Shown piece after piece: positions 6,205 through 13,492 of a DNA stretch of 14,214 nucleotides (position 1 is the first letter of the stretch; each line of letters opens with the position of its first letter). The DNA is from DATHSN01 sp035464115 (GTDB lineage Bacteria; Actinomycetota; Acidimicrobiia; Acidimicrobiales; SKKL01), in NCBI GenBank assembly GCA_035464115.1, contig DATHSN010000385.1, forward strand, positions 1 through 14,214. The letters run 5' to 3'. Both the position numbers and the translations under genes were made by a program. The notes below the pieces were generated by a model. It saw only the letters and a program-made list of their open reading frames with translations. It searched no databases and had not been told where the DNA came from.

Positions 6205-7473
6205 TCAGCGGTCGGGTTCGGGTTCGGGTTCGGGCGTCGCGAGCGCGGGCTCGTCGCCGCGGTCGCCGCGACCCGTCCCGCCGAGGCGTCGTCCCTGGCG
6301 CTGACCGAGCTGGTCGAGCAGCGGTGTGAGCATCAACAGCACCACGGCGGTCGCGATGAAGGCCTGGGAGCCGTCGGCGCCGACCCCCGCCGGGCTCAGG
6401 CCCTCGGGCCGGCCGGCGAGCTCGAGCACGAACGAGAACTCACCGATCTGGGCGAGCAGGAACGCAGCCGACACCGCAACCGGCAGCGACCGTCGGAAGA
6501 CACGGGCGGCGACGGAGGCGGTCACCACCTTCACCACCACCGCGCCCGTGGCGAGCACGAGGACGAGGTCCCACCGCTCGAGGAAGAACCCGATGTCGAG
6601 CAGCATGCCGATGGACACGAAGAAGATCGCCGAGAACAGCATCTGGAACGGCGTGCTGTAGCGGATGGCCCGCTCGCGGTGGCGACTGGAGCTGATGACG
6701 ACGCCGGCGATGAACGCGCCGAGCGAGTCGGTGAGGCCGAGCAGGCTCGACACGTAGGCCACCACGAGGGCGAACCCGGCGACCGACAAGAGGAAGACCT
6801 CGTCGTTCGAGAAGTCGGCCACCTTGTCGAGGGCCCGGGGGACGAACCACTGGGTGGCCCCCACGACGAACCCGATGACGACCGCCGATCGGAGCAGCGC
6901 GCCGAGCAGGTCGCCGAGGCCGCCGCCGCTCTCACCCAGCATCGGGACGAGCAGGACCATGATGACGACCGCGAGGTCCTGGAAGATGAGGAAGGCGACG
7001 CTGACCTCACCGACCTTGGTGTTGGTCTCGCCGCGCTCGGACAGCAGCTTGAGCACGATCGCGGTGGAGCTGAGCGAGACGAGGCAGCCGGTGAACACGG
7101 CCGAGCGCCAGTCGACGCCGAACGCCAAGCAGCCGGCCGTGACGAGGCCGATGGTGCCGACGACCTGCAGCGCACCACCACCGAGCATCAGCGGACCCAT
7201 GCGCTTGAGCTCGCTGACGCTCAGCTCCAGGCCGATGCCGAACAGCAGGAAGATCACGCCGATCTCGGCGGCCTGCTCGACCAGCTCGACGTCGTTGACG
7301 AGCCCGCCGGTGTTCGGGCCCACCATGGCGCCGGCGAGGATGAAGCCGACGATCGGCACCAGCTTGATCCGGGTGCAGAGGTAGGCGATCAGGGCCGCCG
7401 AGATGAGCACGATGGCGAGCTCCCCGACGAGGGGTGGCGCGGTCACGGCCAGGACGTTCGGCACGGGCCCCAT
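6205..7473 (-). CDS. CPA2-family cation/proton antiporter (no RCK domain)
   Basis: The protein has about 422 residues from ATG 7473. A longer open frame reaches 7548, but the added residues are Pro/Arg-rich and lie over the intergenic repeat array, so the short start is preferred; neither has a clear ribosome binding site. About 12 membrane segments fill the protein. Family marks are RIKLVPIVGFILAGAMVGP, IFLLFGIGLELS, SLSSTAIVLKLLSERGE, VAFLIFQDLAVVIMVLLVP with its transport Asp, LGLTDSLGAFIAGVVIS, and IFFVSIGMLLD. These match KefB/YbaL-like monovalent cation:H+ antiporters, which exchange K+ or Na+ for protons. Many relatives carry a C-terminal TrkA-N/RCK domain. This one ends in a short polar tail with a Pro-Glu repeat, so it lacks that cytosolic gate. 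It is the first gene of an operon with the FAS1 lipoprotein. Confidence 0.93.
   Translation of the reverse strand: MGPVPNVLAVTAPPLVGELAIVLISAALIAYLCTRIKLVPIVGFILAGAMVGPNTGGLVNDVELVEQAAEIGVIFLLFGIGLELSVSELKRMGPLMLGGGALQVVGTIGLVTAGCLAFGVDWRSAVFTGCLVSLSSTAIVLKLLSERGETNTKVGEVSVAFLIFQDLAVVIMVLLVPMLGESGGGLGDLLGALLRSAVVIGFVVGATQWFVPRALDKVADFSNDEVFLLSVAGFALVVAYVSSLLGLTDSLGAFIAGVVISSSRHRERAIRYSTPFQMLFSAIFFVSIGMLLDIGFFLERWDLVLVLATGAVVVKVVTASVAARVFRRSLPVAVSAAFLLAQIGEFSFVLELAGRPEGLSPAGVGADGSQAFIATAVVLLMLTPLLDQLGQRQGRRLGGTGRGDRGDEPALATPEPEPEPDR
6214..6234. repeat. GGGTTC hexamer repeat (Pro-Glu tail)
   Basis: Three tandem GGGTTC units plus a partial one encode the PEPEPEP tail of the antiporter on the minus strand. 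The unit is two codons long, so changes in copy number would stay in frame. Confidence 0.7.
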
Positions 7474-7509
7474 CGAACGGGGTCGGGGAGAGTCGGCCGG
7501 GTGCTCGAC

Positions 7510-7526
7510 GGGTGCGGAGCGGGTGC
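7510..7526 (+). promoter_or_regulatory. GGGTGC direct-repeat box pair (11-bp period)
   Basis: GGGTGC at 7510-7515 and 7521-7526 is separated by GGAGC. The pair lies between the divergent antiporter (start 7473) and the 4-TM gene (start 7644). It faces three copies on the other strand across an 18-bp centre containing CCCGGG. Operator function is inferred from the helical phasing and the recurrence at other divergent promoters. Confidence 0.45.
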
Positions 7527-7544
7527 CCCGACCCGGGACGGGCC

Positions 7545-7572
7545 GCACCCGGCCCGCACCCGGGCCGCACCC
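7545..7572 (-). promoter_or_regulatory. three GGGTGC boxes in tandem, 11-bp period, minus strand
   Basis: GCACCC on the plus strand occurs at 7545-7550, 7556-7561 and 7567-7572, each exactly 11 bp apart, with spacers GGCCC and GGGCC. Together with the pair at 7510-7526 this makes a five-box array with opposing orientations, which could also extrude as a hairpin. Confidence 0.5.
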
Positions 7573-7608
7573 GTCCCCGTCGCGGGCCAGCGAGAGGGTT
7601 GGACATTC

Positions 7609-7623
7609 GCCGCCATCGGCGGC
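7609..7623. promoter_or_regulatory. inverted repeat GCCGCC-ATC-GGCGGC before the 4-TM gene
   Basis: A perfect 6-bp inverted repeat with a 3-nt spacer, located 20 nt upstream of the GTG start and just before its ribosome binding site (GAGGAG 7633-7638). It could be a 5'-leader hairpin or an operator. Short GC palindromes are common at this base composition, so confidence is low. Confidence 0.25.
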
Positions 7624-7643
7624 CCGACCCGCGAGGAGCGGAC

Positions 7644-8066
7644 GTGTACGGCGAACGAGTCCCCCGACCGCTGAGCATCCTCGTCGTCCAGGTGCTCGTC
7701 TACGTCCACGCCGTGGTCAACCTGCTGGGCGGTCTGACCTGGATCCTCGGACGGAACGACCTGGCCGTGCGAGCCCAGACCGGGCTCGGCTCCACCGAGC
7801 TGCTCGCGGGCGGCATCGTCCTCGTGATCGCTGGCCTGCTCTACGCGTGGATCGCCAAGGACCTCGGCGCGGGCAGCCCGGCGGCGGTGTGGATGCTCAG
7901 CTTCTTCGCCCTGAGCCACGTGATCGCCGCCCTGTGGCTGGTGCTGTTCGGCGCGTCGTCCGGGCGGGCCGATCTCGCGTTCCAGGGCGTGTTGAGCGGG
8001 CTCGTGCTCGTCGTGTTGCACACCACCGCCGCCGACCGCTTCTTCTCCCAGCGGACCTACCTGTGA
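7644..8066 (+). CDS. small four-TM membrane protein, unknown function
   Basis: The protein has 140 residues from GTG 7644, chosen because GAGGAG lies five bases upstream; longer open frames to the left are Arg/Pro-rich and lack such a site. Four hydrophobic segments are visible at about residues 10-34, 52-71, 80-102 and 109-128, joined by short polar loops. The N-terminal arm (YGERVPRP) and the C-terminal end (ADRFFSQRTYL) are basic and probably cytosolic. I do not recognise the family. It is the first of three closely spaced plus-strand genes (4-TM, SCP2-like, alpha/beta-hydrolase) with gaps of 37 and 34 bp, so they are likely one operon transcribed from the promoter region with the GGGTGC array. 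Confidence 0.8.
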   Translation: MYGERVPRPLSILVVQVLVYVHAVVNLLGGLTWILGRNDLAVRAQTGLGSTELLAGGIVLVIAGLLYAWIAKDLGAGSPAAVWMLSFFALSHVIAALWLVLFGASSGRADLAFQGVLSGLVLVVLHTTAADRFFSQRTYL

Positions 8067-8103
8067 CCCCCCGACTGTCCCCGCCGGCGCCGAGGAGGCA
8101 CCC

Positions 8104-8505
8104 ATGACCTCTCATCCCTTCCTGTCCGAGCCCTGGATCCAGGCCGTGCAGCGCATCAAGGTCGACCACGTCGGCGATCCCACGGATCAACCGGTCCGCG
8201 TGAACGGCACCGTCACCGGCGTGCCGTTCGGCGCCGGCCGCATCGAGATGCACTCGGCCCACGGCCCGGTGATCGGCTGGCAACCCGGGCACCTCGACGA
8301 CGCCGAGTTCGGCATCGAGGTCGACTACCAGGTGGCCCGCGAGCTCGTGATGGACACCACCCCCAACGCGCTCGAGCGGGCGATCGCCGCCGGCGACATC
8401 GTCGTCACCGGCGACGTCGACGAGTTCCGCGACTGGTGGCACTCCCGCGTCGCCGACCCCGACACCGACGAGCTCGAGGACCAGGTCCGCGCGATCACGG
8501 CCTGA
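8104..8505 (+). CDS. SCP2-like (sterol-carrier-fold) protein, copy A
   Basis: The protein has 133 residues from ATG 8104, preceded by GAGGAGG. It resembles small actinobacterial SCP2-fold proteins: an N-terminal helix (FLSEPWIQAVQRIK), beta strands with GVPFGAGRIEMHS, the HGPVIGW turn, the FGIEVDYQVARELVMD strand-helix, and a closing helix with a GD..EFRDWW motif where SCP2 proteins carry the G-x-I-x-x-x-G-D segment. Proteins of this fold bind lipids or other hydrophobic ligands in a tunnel; no ligand can be read from the sequence. No signal peptide is present, so it is cytosolic. A paralogue with roughly half its residues identical lies at 13493-13897 on the other strand. Its place between a 4-TM protein and a membrane hydrolase fits lipid handling. 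Confidence 0.75.
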   Translation: MTSHPFLSEPWIQAVQRIKVDHVGDPTDQPVRVNGTVTGVPFGAGRIEMHSAHGPVIGWQPGHLDDAEFGIEVDYQVARELVMDTTPNALERAIAAGDIVVTGDVDEFRDWWHSRVADPDTDELEDQVRAITA

Positions 8506-8539
8506 CCGGCCGAGCGCGCCCCGACGAGGAGACGACGAC

Positions 8540-10537
8540 ATGGCGCGACCGATGGACCCGTCGCTGGCGGGCCGGGCCGAGCAGGTCGGGGCGCTGGTGG
8601 CCACGCTGGCGGTGCCCGACTCCTTCCAGCGGACGCTCATGCCGCGGTCCACCCTCGACCAGGCGCTCATCACCGGGTTGTCGTTCACGACCCTGCAGAC
8701 GGTCACCACCCTCCTCCAGGACCTGATCCAGGCCGGTGCGTCGGCCGGCGGCGGCCGGGGCGGCTCCGTCGACCCGGCCTCCTGGGGCCGGCGGGCGTTG
8801 CTCGGCGACCTCGGCGCCGTGGCGATGGGCACGGCGCTCGAGCGGGCGCTGCCCGCGCGCGACGACGAGTCGCTCGGCCGCGCGGCGGCCCGCACCGCCG
8901 GGCGGCAGCTGGCCGTCACCGGCGCCGCCGGCCTGGCCGTCGGCACCGCCCAGCTCGTGGGCTCACGGTGGCGGTGGTCCCGTCCCACCACCCGCGCCGC
9001 CGTGGCCGGCGCCGCTGGCGCGGTCACGCTCGTGTCCGCCGCCCGCCAACGGCGCGACCGCCGGGAGGCCCCCGCCGACGACGCCGGCCAGGCGCGGGTG
9101 CTGCGCTCCCTGGCGTTGGGCGTGGGGGTCACCGCCGGCGCCAGCGCGCTGCACGGCATGGAGCGCCGGCTGGCCGACGTCGCCGGTCGTGGTGTGGCCC
9201 GGGTGGCCCCGGGTGCCCCGGCGGTGTGGCGCCCGGTGGGGCACGCCCTGGCGGTCGCCGCGCTGGCCACCGGCGTGCGCGTCGTGGTGCAGAGGTCGTT
9301 CTCCAAGGTGGAGAGCCACGAGGTGGCCGTCGAGGCCGCGTTCGACGTGCCCCCGCTGCAACCAGAGCGCAGCGGCAGCCTCGTCAGCCTGGTGCCCTTC
9401 GACAGCCTGGCCAAGCAGGGGCGGCGGTTCGTGTGGAGCGCGGTGCACCCGAGCGTGATGACCGAGGTGCTCGGCGACGGGCCGACCCACCCACCGGTGC
9501 GGGTCTACGTCGGGCTCGAGTCGGCCGACAGCGAGGCGGCCCGCGTCGCCATCGCCGTGCGCGAGCTCGAGCGCACCGGGGCCTTCGACCGGTCGTGGCT
9601 GCTCGTGGCCTCACCCACAGGTACGGGCTATGTGAACTACGCCGCGGTGTCGGCGCTCGAGCTGCTGTCACGCGGCGACTGCGCGACGGTGGCCATGCAG
9701 TACGCAGCCCGACCGTCGGTGATGTCGCTCGACCGGGTCGACGAGGGTCACCGCCACGCCCGACTGCTGCTCCAGGCGATCCACACCGCCGTCGCCCGCC
9801 GACCGACGGGCTCTCGACCGAGGGTGGTGCTTTTCGGCGAGAGCCTGGGGGCCTGGACCAGCCAGGACGCCGCCATCGACCGGGGCACCGACGGCCTCCG
9901 GGAGCTCGGCGTCGACCACGCCATCTGGATCGGCACGCCCTACTTCTCGAAGTGGAAGGAGCAGGTGCTCCGCGACCGGCGCGACGACGTCGACCCGTCG
10001 CTCGTCGGGGTGTTCGAGGACATCGACGAGTACCGCGCCCTCCCGGAGCCGGCCCGGGCGCGGCTCCGCTACGTGATGATCACCCACGCCAACGACGGGG
10101 TGGCCCACTTCGGTCCGGAGCTGCTGTGGCGGGCGCCGCCGTGGCTGGGCGACCCGGCGCAGCGCCCGGCGACCGTGCCCACCACCATGCGGTGGCGCCC
10201 GGTCACCACCTTCTTCCAGGTCCTCGTCGACATGAAGAACTCGGCCAACGTCGTGCCCGGGCGGTTCGCGGCCACGGGCCACGACTACCGGGCCGACCTG
10301 CTCCCGTTCATCGACGCCGTGCTCGGCTTCGACGCGCCGCCCGAGCAGCTCGCGCGCATCGGTGAGTGGTTGGAGGCGAACGAGCTGGAGCGCAGCCGCT
10401 GGGTGGACCGCCACGGCCGGGCCGGCGCGAGCATGGCGGCGATGGTGGTGCGCAGCTGGATGGAGGAGCACCCCGACGAGGCCGAGCGGGCGCTCGGCCC
10501 GCGCCTGCGGGCCATCGCCGCTCAGGACGCGGTGTAG
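8540..10537 (+). CDS. membrane alpha/beta-hydrolase, Abhydrolase_9 type
   Basis: The protein has 665 residues from ATG 8540, with GAGGAGAC upstream. The N-terminal ~250 residues hold several Ala/Gly/Val-rich hydrophobic stretches (for example AVTGAAGLAVGTAQLVG and GHALAVAALATGVRVVV), matching the membrane N-terminal part of this family. The C-terminal half (about 300-600) is the hydrolase: VYVGLESADSEAARVAIAV, a LLVASPTGTGYVNYAAV segment, and the nucleophile elbow GESLGAW with Ser435. Later segments, IWIGTPYFSKWKEQV, MITHANDGVAHFGPELLW and an ATGHDYRADL, probably supply the acid and His, though the exact residues are uncertain. Family members are actinobacterial membrane proteins of unknown substrate, presumed lipid- or ester-acting. 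It is the last gene of a likely three-gene operon. Its end overlaps the convergent membrane-protein gene by 16 bp. Confidence 0.88.
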   Translation: MARPMDPSLAGRAEQVGALVATLAVPDSFQRTLMPRSTLDQALITGLSFTTLQTVTTLLQDLIQAGASAGGGRGGSVDPASWGRRALLGDLGAVAMGTALERALPARDDESLGRAAARTAGRQLAVTGAAGLAVGTAQLVGSRWRWSRPTTRAAVAGAAGAVTLVSAARQRRDRREAPADDAGQARVLRSLALGVGVTAGASALHGMERRLADVAGRGVARVAPGAPAVWRPVGHALAVAALATGVRVVVQRSFSKVESHEVAVEAAFDVPPLQPERSGSLVSLVPFDSLAKQGRRFVWSAVHPSVMTEVLGDGPTHPPVRVYVGLESADSEAARVAIAVRELERTGAFDRSWLLVASPTGTGYVNYAAVSALELLSRGDCATVAMQYAARPSVMSLDRVDEGHRHARLLLQAIHTAVARRPTGSRPRVVLFGESLGAWTSQDAAIDRGTDGLRELGVDHAIWIGTPYFSKWKEQVLRDRRDDVDPSLVGVFEDIDEYRALPEPARARLRYVMITHANDGVAHFGPELLWRAPPWLGDPAQRPATVPTTMRWRPVTTFFQVLVDMKNSANVVPGRFAATGHDYRADLLPFIDAVLGFDAPPEQLARIGEWLEANELERSRWVDRHGRAGASMAAMVVRSWMEEHPDEAERALGPRLRAIAAQDAV

Positions 10538-11379
10538 GCGGCCGCCAGCTTCACGGCTCGCGCCGACGAGGTCCCCGCCACCTGCAGCACGATGGCGACG
10601 GCGAGCAACGGCCCACCGAGCAGCGGCCAGCCGAGGCCGATCAGGACGATCGCGATGCGGTTGAGCACGAACCCGGGGGCGATCGCCACGCTGGTGAGCG
10701 CGCCCGACACGGCGTAGGAGGCCACCCGCTGCCGGTGCGAGGCGTACCGCTGCTTGCGGAGCCCGGCCAGCGCCACCGGGAGCGCCACGATGGCGTACAT
10801 CTGGGCGATGGCGACCGCCCCGAGCGCGATGCCGAACCAGGCGAGCGACCACCGGGCCCCGGCCACGGAGACGACCCCGTGGGCCACCCCGACGGTGAGC
10901 GCCCAGACGGTGATCTTCCAGGCGTGGCGGCGGGCCTCGTCGAACGCGGCGCGGATCGACGGCTCACCCTGCTGGGTCAGCACGAACGCGAACGTGGCGT
11001 TGCACCAGTAGGCGAGCAGGTTGGCCGCGACGACGAAGGTCAGCACGCCCAGGGCCGCCCAGCCGTCGAAACCGACGCGGGGCAGCTCGCCGGTGACGTG
11101 GACCCGCCAGTCCCACGTGATCGCCGCGAGCCAGATCGCCGGCACCAGCTCCAGGAGCAGGAGTCGCCAGTTGCGCAGCAGCAACAGCACGCCGCCCACC
11201 ATGAGCTCGATGGTGTGGCCGGCGTAGGCGACCGGCAGCAGCCACCGTGACCGGCCCCCCAGGTCGTGCAGCAGGTCGGTGGCGATGCTCGTGTCGGCGT
11301 TGGCCCCGGCGGTGCGCAGCACCTCGAGCTGGTCGCGCAGCGTCGCCAGCGCTCCGCGGCGGCGCGAGGTCGTGGCCAC
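10522..11379 (-). CDS. multi-TM membrane protein, unknown function
   Basis: About 285 residues from GTG 11379, eight bases downstream of the DUF2252 stop. No clear ribosome binding site is seen, so the start is tentative, and translational coupling to the upstream gene is likely. After a hydrophilic N-terminus of about 50 residues come roughly six hydrophobic segments: HTIELMVGGVLLLLRN, LLLLELVPAIWLAAI, ALGVLTFVVAANLLAYW, the paired WALTVGVAHGVVSVAG and LAWFGIALGAVAIAQMYAIV, and two near the C-terminus. A polar loop (LTQQGEPSIRAAFDEARRHA) lies in the middle. It resembles uncharacterised actinobacterial or archaeal integral membrane proteins with a repeated helix-pair layout, but I cannot name the family safely. 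It is the second gene of a DUF2252 operon and converges on the hydrolase gene. Confidence 0.75.
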   Translation of the reverse strand: MATTSRRRGALATLRDQLEVLRTAGANADTSIATDLLHDLGGRSRWLLPVAYAGHTIELMVGGVLLLLRNWRLLLLELVPAIWLAAITWDWRVHVTGELPRVGFDGWAALGVLTFVVAANLLAYWCNATFAFVLTQQGEPSIRAAFDEARRHAWKITVWALTVGVAHGVVSVAGARWSLAWFGIALGAVAIAQMYAIVALPVALAGLRKQRYASHRQRVASYAVSGALTSVAIAPGFVLNRIAIVLIGLGWPLLGGPLLAVAIVLQVAGTSSARAVKLAAAYTAS

Positions 11380-11386
11380 CGGGGGC

Positions 11387-12757
11387 TCAGACGTCGCGTC
11401 GAGCCTCGAGCTCGCCGTCGTGGATGGCGGCGCGGTGGCGCTCGAAGTCACGCTCGTTCTGGTCGGCGTAGCGGGTCGCGAACTCGGCGAGAGCCCGCCC
11501 GAACGAGTCGCCCTTGCCGAGGTAGGCGGCGATGGCGACGGGCGAGCCGGTGCGGGCGTGGCTCCGGGCCAGCGTCCACCCGCACAGGCGAGCGAAGGTC
11601 TGCAGGCCCCGGGCGCGCATGGTGTCGACATCGGCGCCACCCTTCATGTCGCGCAGCTGGCGCCAGTAGTAGTGGCGCTCGCCGTCGAGCGACGAGCTCC
11701 ACCCCAGGAAGATGTCGCTGGCCGACTGGATGGACAGCTGGCCCTCCACGACCCGTTGGCCACCGTGGGTGTAGAGCGAGGGCGAGAGGTGCTGTTCGAG
11801 CACCGAGGCCGAGGCCTCCTTGGCCTGCAGCAGCAGCGCGTCGTGGTCGTGACGCCCCTCGAGCAACATCACGAACGCCCGCAGGCCCACGCTGCCGACC
11901 CCCACCACCTTGTGGGCCACGTCGACGGGGCGGTACCGCTCGAGCAGGGTCCGACGGCTGTCGGGGAGCGTGCCGAGGTAGTCGACGTAGGTCCGCCGCA
12001 CCCCCTCGGCGACCTCGTCGGCCCGGTCCCCGACCACGCTCGCCAGCGGCACCAGCAGGGGCGGGTCCCACCGGAACCTCAGCCGCCCGTCGACGGTCTC
12101 GGTGAGCTTGCGCAGGGCGTGCAGGCTGGTGCGCGACCGGGCCTTGCCCAACGCCTGCTCCACCCGCCGGCCGACGGTGGTCGACCGGTCGTGAGCCAGG
12201 GCGGCGATGTCGTCGGCCTCCAGGCGTGCGTACCAGGTGTCGAGCAGACCGATCTGGGCGAAGCCGGCCATGGCGTCGCGGTAGGTCGTGGCGACCGCCC
12301 GCACGGCGTCGGCCCGCTGTCCGGCCGGGAGGCCACGGTGTCGGCCGGCGATCTCGAAGCTGGCCGCGAGCCGGGCCAGGTCCCACTCCCACGGGCCGAG
12401 GCAGGTCTCGTCGAAGTCGTTGATGTCGAACACCAGGCGACGGTCGGGGCTGGCGTACACGCCGAAGTTCGACAGGTGGGCGTCACCACAGAGCTGGGCG
12501 GTCAGCCCCGAGGTCGGCACCCCGGCGAGGTCGGCGGCCATGATCGCCGCACCACCCCGGTAGAACGCGAAGGGGCCGGCGTCCATCCGACCGTGGCGGA
12601 TCGGGACGAGCCCCGCCTCGCGACGCTCGTCCTGCTCCCGCAGCACCGCCACCGGGTCGGGCCGATCCGGTGGTGGCGTCCAGTCCGCCAGCGTGCGGCG
12701 CGGCGCGGCCTGTCGCGCCGCACGTCCCACGGCGCGCTCGTCGTCGATCTGCAGCAC
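11387..12757 (-). CDS. DUF2252 family protein (kinase-like fold, unknown function)
   Basis: The protein has 456 residues from GTG 12757. The frame extends to a GTG at 12781, but the ribosome binding site GAGGAGG lies inside that extension, correctly spaced from 12757, so the shorter start is preferred. DUF2252 marks are strong: REAGLVPIRHGRMDAGPFAFYRG rearranged as separate blocks (VPIRHGRM, PFAFYRG), CGDAHLSNFGVYASPD, VFDINDFDE, PWEWDLARLAASF, VVGVGSVGLRAFV, QAKEASASVLE, GQRVVEGQ, and SDIFLGWSS. The GDxHxxNFG plus DFDE pattern resembles the catalytic loop and metal-binding motif of aminoglycoside-phosphotransferase-like kinases, so a small-molecule or protein kinase activity is possible; the real function is unknown. 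No membrane segment or signal peptide is seen. Its operon partner downstream is a membrane protein. It is divergent from the DUF1269 gene across a 200-bp region. Confidence 0.92.
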   Translation of the reverse strand: MLQIDDERAVGRAARQAAPRRTLADWTPPPDRPDPVAVLREQDERREAGLVPIRHGRMDAGPFAFYRGGAAIMAADLAGVPTSGLTAQLCGDAHLSNFGVYASPDRRLVFDINDFDETCLGPWEWDLARLAASFEIAGRHRGLPAGQRADAVRAVATTYRDAMAGFAQIGLLDTWYARLEADDIAALAHDRSTTVGRRVEQALGKARSRTSLHALRKLTETVDGRLRFRWDPPLLVPLASVVGDRADEVAEGVRRTYVDYLGTLPDSRRTLLERYRPVDVAHKVVGVGSVGLRAFVMLLEGRHDHDALLLQAKEASASVLEQHLSPSLYTHGGQRVVEGQLSIQSASDIFLGWSSSLDGERHYYWRQLRDMKGGADVDTMRARGLQTFARLCGWTLARSHARTGSPVAIAAYLGKGDSFGRALAEFATRYADQNERDFERHRAAIHDGELEARRDV

Positions 12758-12780
12758 GGCGTCCTCCTCGGGCGGTCCCA

Positions 12781-12797
12781 CCGGTGCCGATCACCGG
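12781..12797. promoter_or_regulatory. inverted repeat CCGGTG-N5-CACCGG before DUF2252
   Basis: Perfect 6-bp arms at 12781-12786 and 12792-12797 with an 11-bp centre-to-centre distance, 24 bases upstream of the preferred DUF2252 start. It may be a small operator overlapping the leader of that gene. It is short enough to be chance. Confidence 0.25.
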
Positions 12798-12838
12798 GGA
12801 CGTCGCCGCCTCGAGCGCATCCTCGCGCCGGTCGTCAC

Positions 12839-12862
12839 GGAACGGACCACTGTCGGGGGGTC
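12839..12862 (+). promoter_or_regulatory. possible ECF-type promoter GGAAC-N16-GTC
   Basis: GGAAC at 12839-12843 and GTC at 12860-12862 are 16 bases apart, like the -35/-10 pairs used by some actinobacterial ECF sigma factors. It points towards the DUF1269 gene, about 95 bp upstream of its ATG. The motif is short and degenerate, so this is only a candidate. A second CGGAACGG occurs at 12901-12908 without a matching -10. Confidence 0.25.
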
Positions 12863-12863
12863 C

Positions 12864-12880
12864 GCACCGGAGCCGCACCC
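12864..12880 (-). promoter_or_regulatory. GGGTGC box pair (11-bp period), minus strand
   Basis: Read on the minus strand this is GGGTGC-GGCTC-CGGTGC, with one mismatch in the second box. It lies between the divergent DUF2252 and DUF1269 genes and has the same 11-bp period and the same GG start to the spacer as the sites at 7510 and 13967. Confidence 0.4.
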
Positions 12881-12957
12881 GCGCTGCTCCGTGACGTCGA
12901 CGGAACGGCACCCACGATCCTCTCGACCACTCCATCGTCAGATCAGGAGCACACGAC

Positions 12958-13428
12958 ATGGCAACGATCGTCGCCTTCTCCGTCCCGTCCATCGAGGCCG
13001 GCGAGGAGGCCCTCGAGCGCCTCGAGGGCACCGTCACCGACGTCGCCCTCATCTACAAGAACAAGAACGGGCGGGTGAAGATCCGCCAGACCTCGGACAT
13101 GACCGTCGGCAAGGGCATGGTGCGCGGCGGCCTCCTCGGCGGGGTGCTGAGCATCTTCGCCGGCCCCCTCGTGGGCATGGCCGTCGTCGGCGGCGCCGCC
13201 GGTGGCGCCTACGCCGCCCTGCGCGACAAGGGCGTCAGCGACAAGCTGATGAAGCTGGCCGGCGAGCAGCTCGAGCAGGGCAAGGCGGCCGTGTTCGTGC
13301 TGGCCGACGACCCCGTCGCCGACATGATCGTCACCAAGATCGAAGAGGCGGGCGTCGACGGCGTCGAGGTCGGGGCGTTCCCCGCCGAGGCCGCCAACGT
13401 CGTCAAGGAGATGCTGAAGCTCGACTGA
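12958..13428 (+). CDS. DUF1269 glycine-zipper membrane-associated protein
   Basis: The protein has 156 residues from ATG 12958, with AGGAG about ten bases upstream. It begins with a ferredoxin-like half (IVAFSVPSIEAGEEALERL, then TDVALIYKNKNGRVKIRQTSD), has a central glycine-zipper hydrophobic segment at about 53-86 (GGLLGGVLSIFAGPLVGMAV and GGAAGGAYAALRDKG), and ends with a second alpha/beta half (AAVFVLADDPVADMIVTKIEEA). This is the layout of DUF1269 proteins, which are often called stress-associated membrane proteins; their biochemical role is unknown. It is convergent with SCP2-like copy B and divergent from DUF2252. Confidence 0.9.
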   Translation: MATIVAFSVPSIEAGEEALERLEGTVTDVALIYKNKNGRVKIRQTSDMTVGKGMVRGGLLGGVLSIFAGPLVGMAVVGGAAGGAYAALRDKGVSDKLMKLAGEQLEQGKAAVFVLADDPVADMIVTKIEEAGVDGVEVGAFPAEAANVVKEMLKLD

Positions 13429-13435
13429 TGAGTGC

Positions 13436-13482
13436 CCCGGGGCCCGGGTGGAACTGGTCGACGTGGCCGGTTGCGCCCGGGC
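13436..13482. terminator. possible bidirectional terminator
   Basis: The 64-bp gap between convergent DUF1269 and SCP2-like copy B contains the palindrome CCCCGGGG (near 13436) and an inverted repeat GCCCGGG (13442-13448) with CCCGGGC (13476-13482). GC hairpins without a T-run are plausible terminators in actinobacteria, but the fold is not unique. Confidence 0.3.
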
Positions 13483-13492
13483 TCCGGCGCGC

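Noticed and set aside
7474..7548. N-terminal extension of the antiporter
   Set aside because: The added 25 residues are Pro/Arg-rich, lack a ribosome binding site and lie over the GGGTGC array.
7434..7643. N-terminal extension of the 4-TM protein
   Set aside because: Arg/Pro/Gly-rich and reaching into the antiporter gene, while GTG 7644 has GAGGAG at the right distance.
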